Assembly (NCBI RefSeq): GCF_000025865.1
Contig: NC_014002.1
Span: 1,612,001 to 1,676,000, forward strand
From: Methanohalophilus mahii DSM 5219
GTDB lineage: Archaea; Halobacteriota; Methanosarcinia; Methanosarcinales; Methanosarcinaceae
Length of the DNA: 64,000 nucleotides
Direction of reading: 5' to 3'
Shown here: positions 62,180 to 64,000 of the stretch, in pieces
Numbering within the stretch: position 1 is the stretch's first letter
How the letters are laid out: each line of letters opens with the position of its first letter
The notes under the pieces: model-generated
Databases searched by the model: none
What the model saw: only the letters and a program-made list of their open reading frames with translations
What the model was told of the DNA's origin: nothing
Made by a program: the position numbers and the translations under genes

Positions 62180-62509
62180 ATGACAGAAGTTACTGTAAAC
62201 TCAAGAATCTGTGGTTACAAGCATAAAATTAACGCAGAAAAAGAAGGTAAAAAGATTAATGTCGATATTGACAGTGACTGCAAAAAAATACAGGCAATGT
62301 CAAAGATGGAAGTACCAAGAATGGAAATTTTTGACATCCGGGACAACTACATCACCAAAAAGGCACAGGAAGCACACACATGTCCAACCTGTATAGTTCC
62401 AAGTGGAGCAATTCATGCCTGCCACCTTGAATCAGGATTCATTTCCAAAACACTGGCAAAAGAATCAGGTAGCATCAGTATCGATTTTGATGAAGAAATT
62501 GATGATTGA
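62180..62509 (+). CDS. Small cysteine-containing methanogen protein (DUF6951-like)
   Basis: The 109-residue product carries cysteines at residue 11 (SRICGYKH), 34 (SDCKK), 68 and 71 (CPTC), and 81 (HACHLE), suggesting a metal or Fe-S site. I recall similar Methanosarcina proteins with a SRICG start and KMEVPRMEIFDI, now listed as DUF6951, but this is from memory. AGGAGTG precedes the ATG. A ramA-like regulatory motif lies upstream, so co-regulation with methylamine genes is possible. The function is unknown. Confidence 0.65.
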   Translation: MTEVTVNSRICGYKHKINAEKEGKKINVDIDSDCKKIQAMSKMEVPRMEIFDIRDNYITKKAQEAHTCPTCIVPSGAIHACHLESGFISKTLAKESGSISIDFDEEIDD

Positions 62510-62555
62510 ACAAATAAACACATAAATTATCCACTCGCAGGAGACAAAGAATAGA

Positions 62556-62777
62556 ATGACAATAATACCAGTTGCACCAGTTGGAAGAGTTATCAGAAAA
62601 GCAGGTGCAGAGAGAATAAGTGAAAGTGCAAGTGCGGAGCTTGCCATGATACTGGAAGAATACGGCATGAAAATATCAAATGAAGCCATTGCTCTTGCCA
62701 GACACGCAGGAAGAAAAACAGTTAAAGAAGAAGATATAAAAATGGCAGTTGATATTGCACGCAAGACACGCGACTAA
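62556..62777 (+). CDS. Archaeal histone
   Basis: The 73-residue product is one histone fold: IIPVAPVGRVIRKAGAERISESASAELAMILEEYGMKISNEAIALARHAGRKTVKEEDIKMAVDIAR, of HMfA/HMfB type. It has the expected KTVKEEDIKMA end helix. The start has CAGGAGAC upstream. It would dimerise and wrap DNA. It sits 46 bp after the small cysteine gene and converges on a membrane protein gene. Confidence 0.95.
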   Translation: MTIIPVAPVGRVIRKAGAERISESASAELAMILEEYGMKISNEAIALARHAGRKTVKEEDIKMAVDIARKTRD

Positions 62778-62779
62778 TT

Positions 62780-63286
62780 TCAAAATAAAAGATCAATAAA
62801 ACTAATTCCCACCAGTGTGGATATAGTCACTATAAAACCGGCAATCAAGATTCCTCCCAGAATGGCCATGAGAGCGTGCCTGAATTTTATTCCAAAAACA
62901 AAAGCTGCTGCACAGCCGGTCCATGCACCCGTAATCGGAAGAGGAATAGCTACAAACATTACCAATGCCATGGTTCCGTATTTTTCAAATCTCTCCGAAT
63001 GGTTACGGTGGGTGCGTGCAAAAAGCCACCCAAAAAACCTATCTAAGATGTAAAAACGCCTGAGCCGGGATGACACCGGCTCAAGAAACAATAAAAGAGG
63101 TACCACAGGAAGCATATTACCAAAAACAGCCAGAAAATATGCTTCCAGAGGAGACATATTGTATAAACCTATAGCAATTGGAATTGCCCCCCTGAGCTCA
63201 GCTATCGGCAAAGCAGCCATTATTATAGTAGCAAGCCAGGAAGGAACTGAGCCCAATAAACCGATAAACTGGTCACCAAAAAGCAT
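62780..63286 (-). CDS. Small multidrug export-like membrane protein, COG2426
   Basis: The 168-residue product has four to five hydrophobic segments, with the phrase PIAELRGAIPIAIGLYNMSPLEAYFLAVFGN (about 27-57) typical of COG2426, and RFEKYGTMALVMFVAIPLPITGAWTGCAAAFVFG. The family name small multi-drug export protein is based on old homology and its substrate is unknown. The gene ends just 2 bp from the convergent histone gene. It lies 9 bp downstream of rfcS and may share its transcript. Confidence 0.85.
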   Translation of the reverse strand: MLFGDQFIGLLGSVPSWLATIIMAALPIAELRGAIPIAIGLYNMSPLEAYFLAVFGNMLPVVPLLLFLEPVSSRLRRFYILDRFFGWLFARTHRNHSERFEKYGTMALVMFVAIPLPITGAWTGCAAAFVFGIKFRHALMAILGGILIAGFIVTISTLVGISFIDLLF

Positions 63287-63295
63287 TAAATAACC

Positions 63296-64000
63296 TTATT
63301 CCTCGCCTTCAATTGAGAGATGAGCAAGTAAAGCATCCAGCTGGATGCGCTCATCAGCCCCTTCAGTAATCCTGAAATCGATCTCACCCAGCACATCAAC
63401 AATTGAGACAAGTTTCCGGGCAGGTATATCAAGATCAAAGAGAGACCTGTAAACCTGGCCTACAACATCTTCGCCGGATAAACCCCTTGAAACCATTAAA
63501 TCATCGAGTTTTTTGCGAGATGAAATAAAGTTGCCTCCAAGAGCACTTTCCAAAAGGGCCTTTATTTCTTCAGGGTGAGCCGTAGCAGTAATCCGATAAA
63601 TACTGTCCGCATGGATACTTGTATCAAACATTGAAGCAGCCTGAACGGCATTTATTGCTTTGCGCATATCCCCTTCTGCAACATATTTGATGGCTTCAAT
63701 ACCATCATCTGCAATATCCAGACCTTCCTTTTCTGCTATATGCCGACAACGCTTGCCTATTGCATCATCGGAAAGAGGACGGAACCTGTAAACCGCACAT
63801 CTGGATTGTATTGGCTCAATAATCTTGGAAGAATAGTTACATGAAAGAATAAATCTGCAATTGTTCGTATAGCGTTCCATGGTACGCCTCAATGCAGACT
63901 GTGCATCAGGCGTGAGAGCATCGGCCTCATCAAGAAAGATTATCTTAAAATCCGCTCCACCGATTGGAGAAGTTTTTGCAAAATTCTTTATTTTGGTCCT
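63296..64000 (-). CDS. rfcS: Replication factor C small subunit, N-terminal part cut off at the window end
   Basis: The frame runs open to the window end, so the gene is truncated at the 5' side. The visible 234 residues include Walker B/DEAD-like FLDEADALTPDAQSALRRTME, a sensor-1 region RFILSCNYSSKIIEPIQSRCAVYRFRPL (the SRC motif) and the C-terminal helical collar domain. RFC loads PCNA clamps onto primed DNA. The conserved SRC motif supports the small-subunit identity. Confidence 0.95.
   Translation of the reverse strand, partial: RTKIKNFAKTSPIGGADFKIIFLDEADALTPDAQSALRRTMERYTNNCRFILSCNYSSKIIEPIQSRCAVYRFRPLSDDAIGKRCRHIAEKEGLDIADDGIEAIKYVAEGDMRKAINAVQAASMFDTSIHADSIYRITATAHPEEIKALLESALGGNFISSRKKLDDLMVSRGLSGEDVVGQVYRSLFDLDIPARKLVSIVDVLGEIDFRITEGADERIQLDALLAHLSIEGEE

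Overview
This window comes from a methylotrophic methanogenic archaeon of the Methanosarcinaceae. The strongest evidence is a trimethylamine/dimethylamine methyltransferase operon (mttB, mttC, a permease, two small genes, mtbC, mtbB). Both methyltransferase genes are interrupted by one in-frame UAG at the position where this family inserts pyrrolysine, and the corrinoid activase gene ramA lies just upstream. An archaeal histone, RPA, replication factor C, KEOPS subunit Cgi121, a BHB-type tRNA intron, TATA/BRE promoters and ADP-dependent sugar kinases agree. A salt-adapted genus such as Methanohalophilus, Methanococcoides or Methanolobus is my guess, not shown by the sequence.

Layout. 1-12.4 kb: thiI, tiny zinc-ribbon genes, a Toprim protein, a PaaK/F390-synthetase-like enzyme, acylphosphatase, thrS, an AI-2E transporter, and a flavoprotein pair of SudAB/NfnAB type followed by a large PAPS-reductase/ferredoxin fusion. 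12.5-16.7 kb: tRNA-Asp and intron-containing tRNA-Tyr, S-adenosylmethionine synthetase, then hisG-hisA-hisB. 16.7-20.8 kb: a tightly packed operon of a radical SAM/HhH protein, its DUF4130-type partner and a MutS-like ATPase. 20.8-25 kb: an ArsR-type regulator, a TIM-barrel protein and two ADP-dependent kinases. 25-28 kb: argC-CBS-argJ. 28-37 kb: central carbon genes (pgk, ADP-forming acyl-CoA synthetase with a Pta-like DRTGG protein, glpX), a tRNA methylthiotransferase and Cgi121. 37-41.5 kb: thrC and leuS. 41.5-47.9 kb: a Ni/Co ECF transporter (cbiM-nikL-cbiQ-cbiO) led by a duplicated histidine-striped surface protein, plus helix-turn-helix regulators. 47.9-52.8 kb: a phosphodiesterase, the RPA pair and an NhaP/RCK antiporter. 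52.9-61.3 kb: the methylamine cluster and ramA. 61.4-64 kb: two genes of unknown function, a histone, a membrane protein and the cut-off rfcS.

How the genes fit together. MttB and MtbB demethylate tri- and dimethylamine, MttC and MtbC carry the methyl group on corrinoid, RamA reduces inactive Co(II) corrinoid, and the permease probably imports substrate. The Ni/Co transporter feeds both corrinoid (Co) and F430 (Ni) needs. The less explained parts are the regulatory DNA of the methylamine cluster (a perfect inverted repeat abutting the ramA TATA box, hairpins and repeated inverted motifs ahead of the permease and mtbC), two genes whose conserved N-termini extend upstream of any ATG/GTG/TTG codon, the His-striped surface protein, and the radical SAM-DUF4130-MutS operon. 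No insertion sequence, prophage or CRISPR array was seen.
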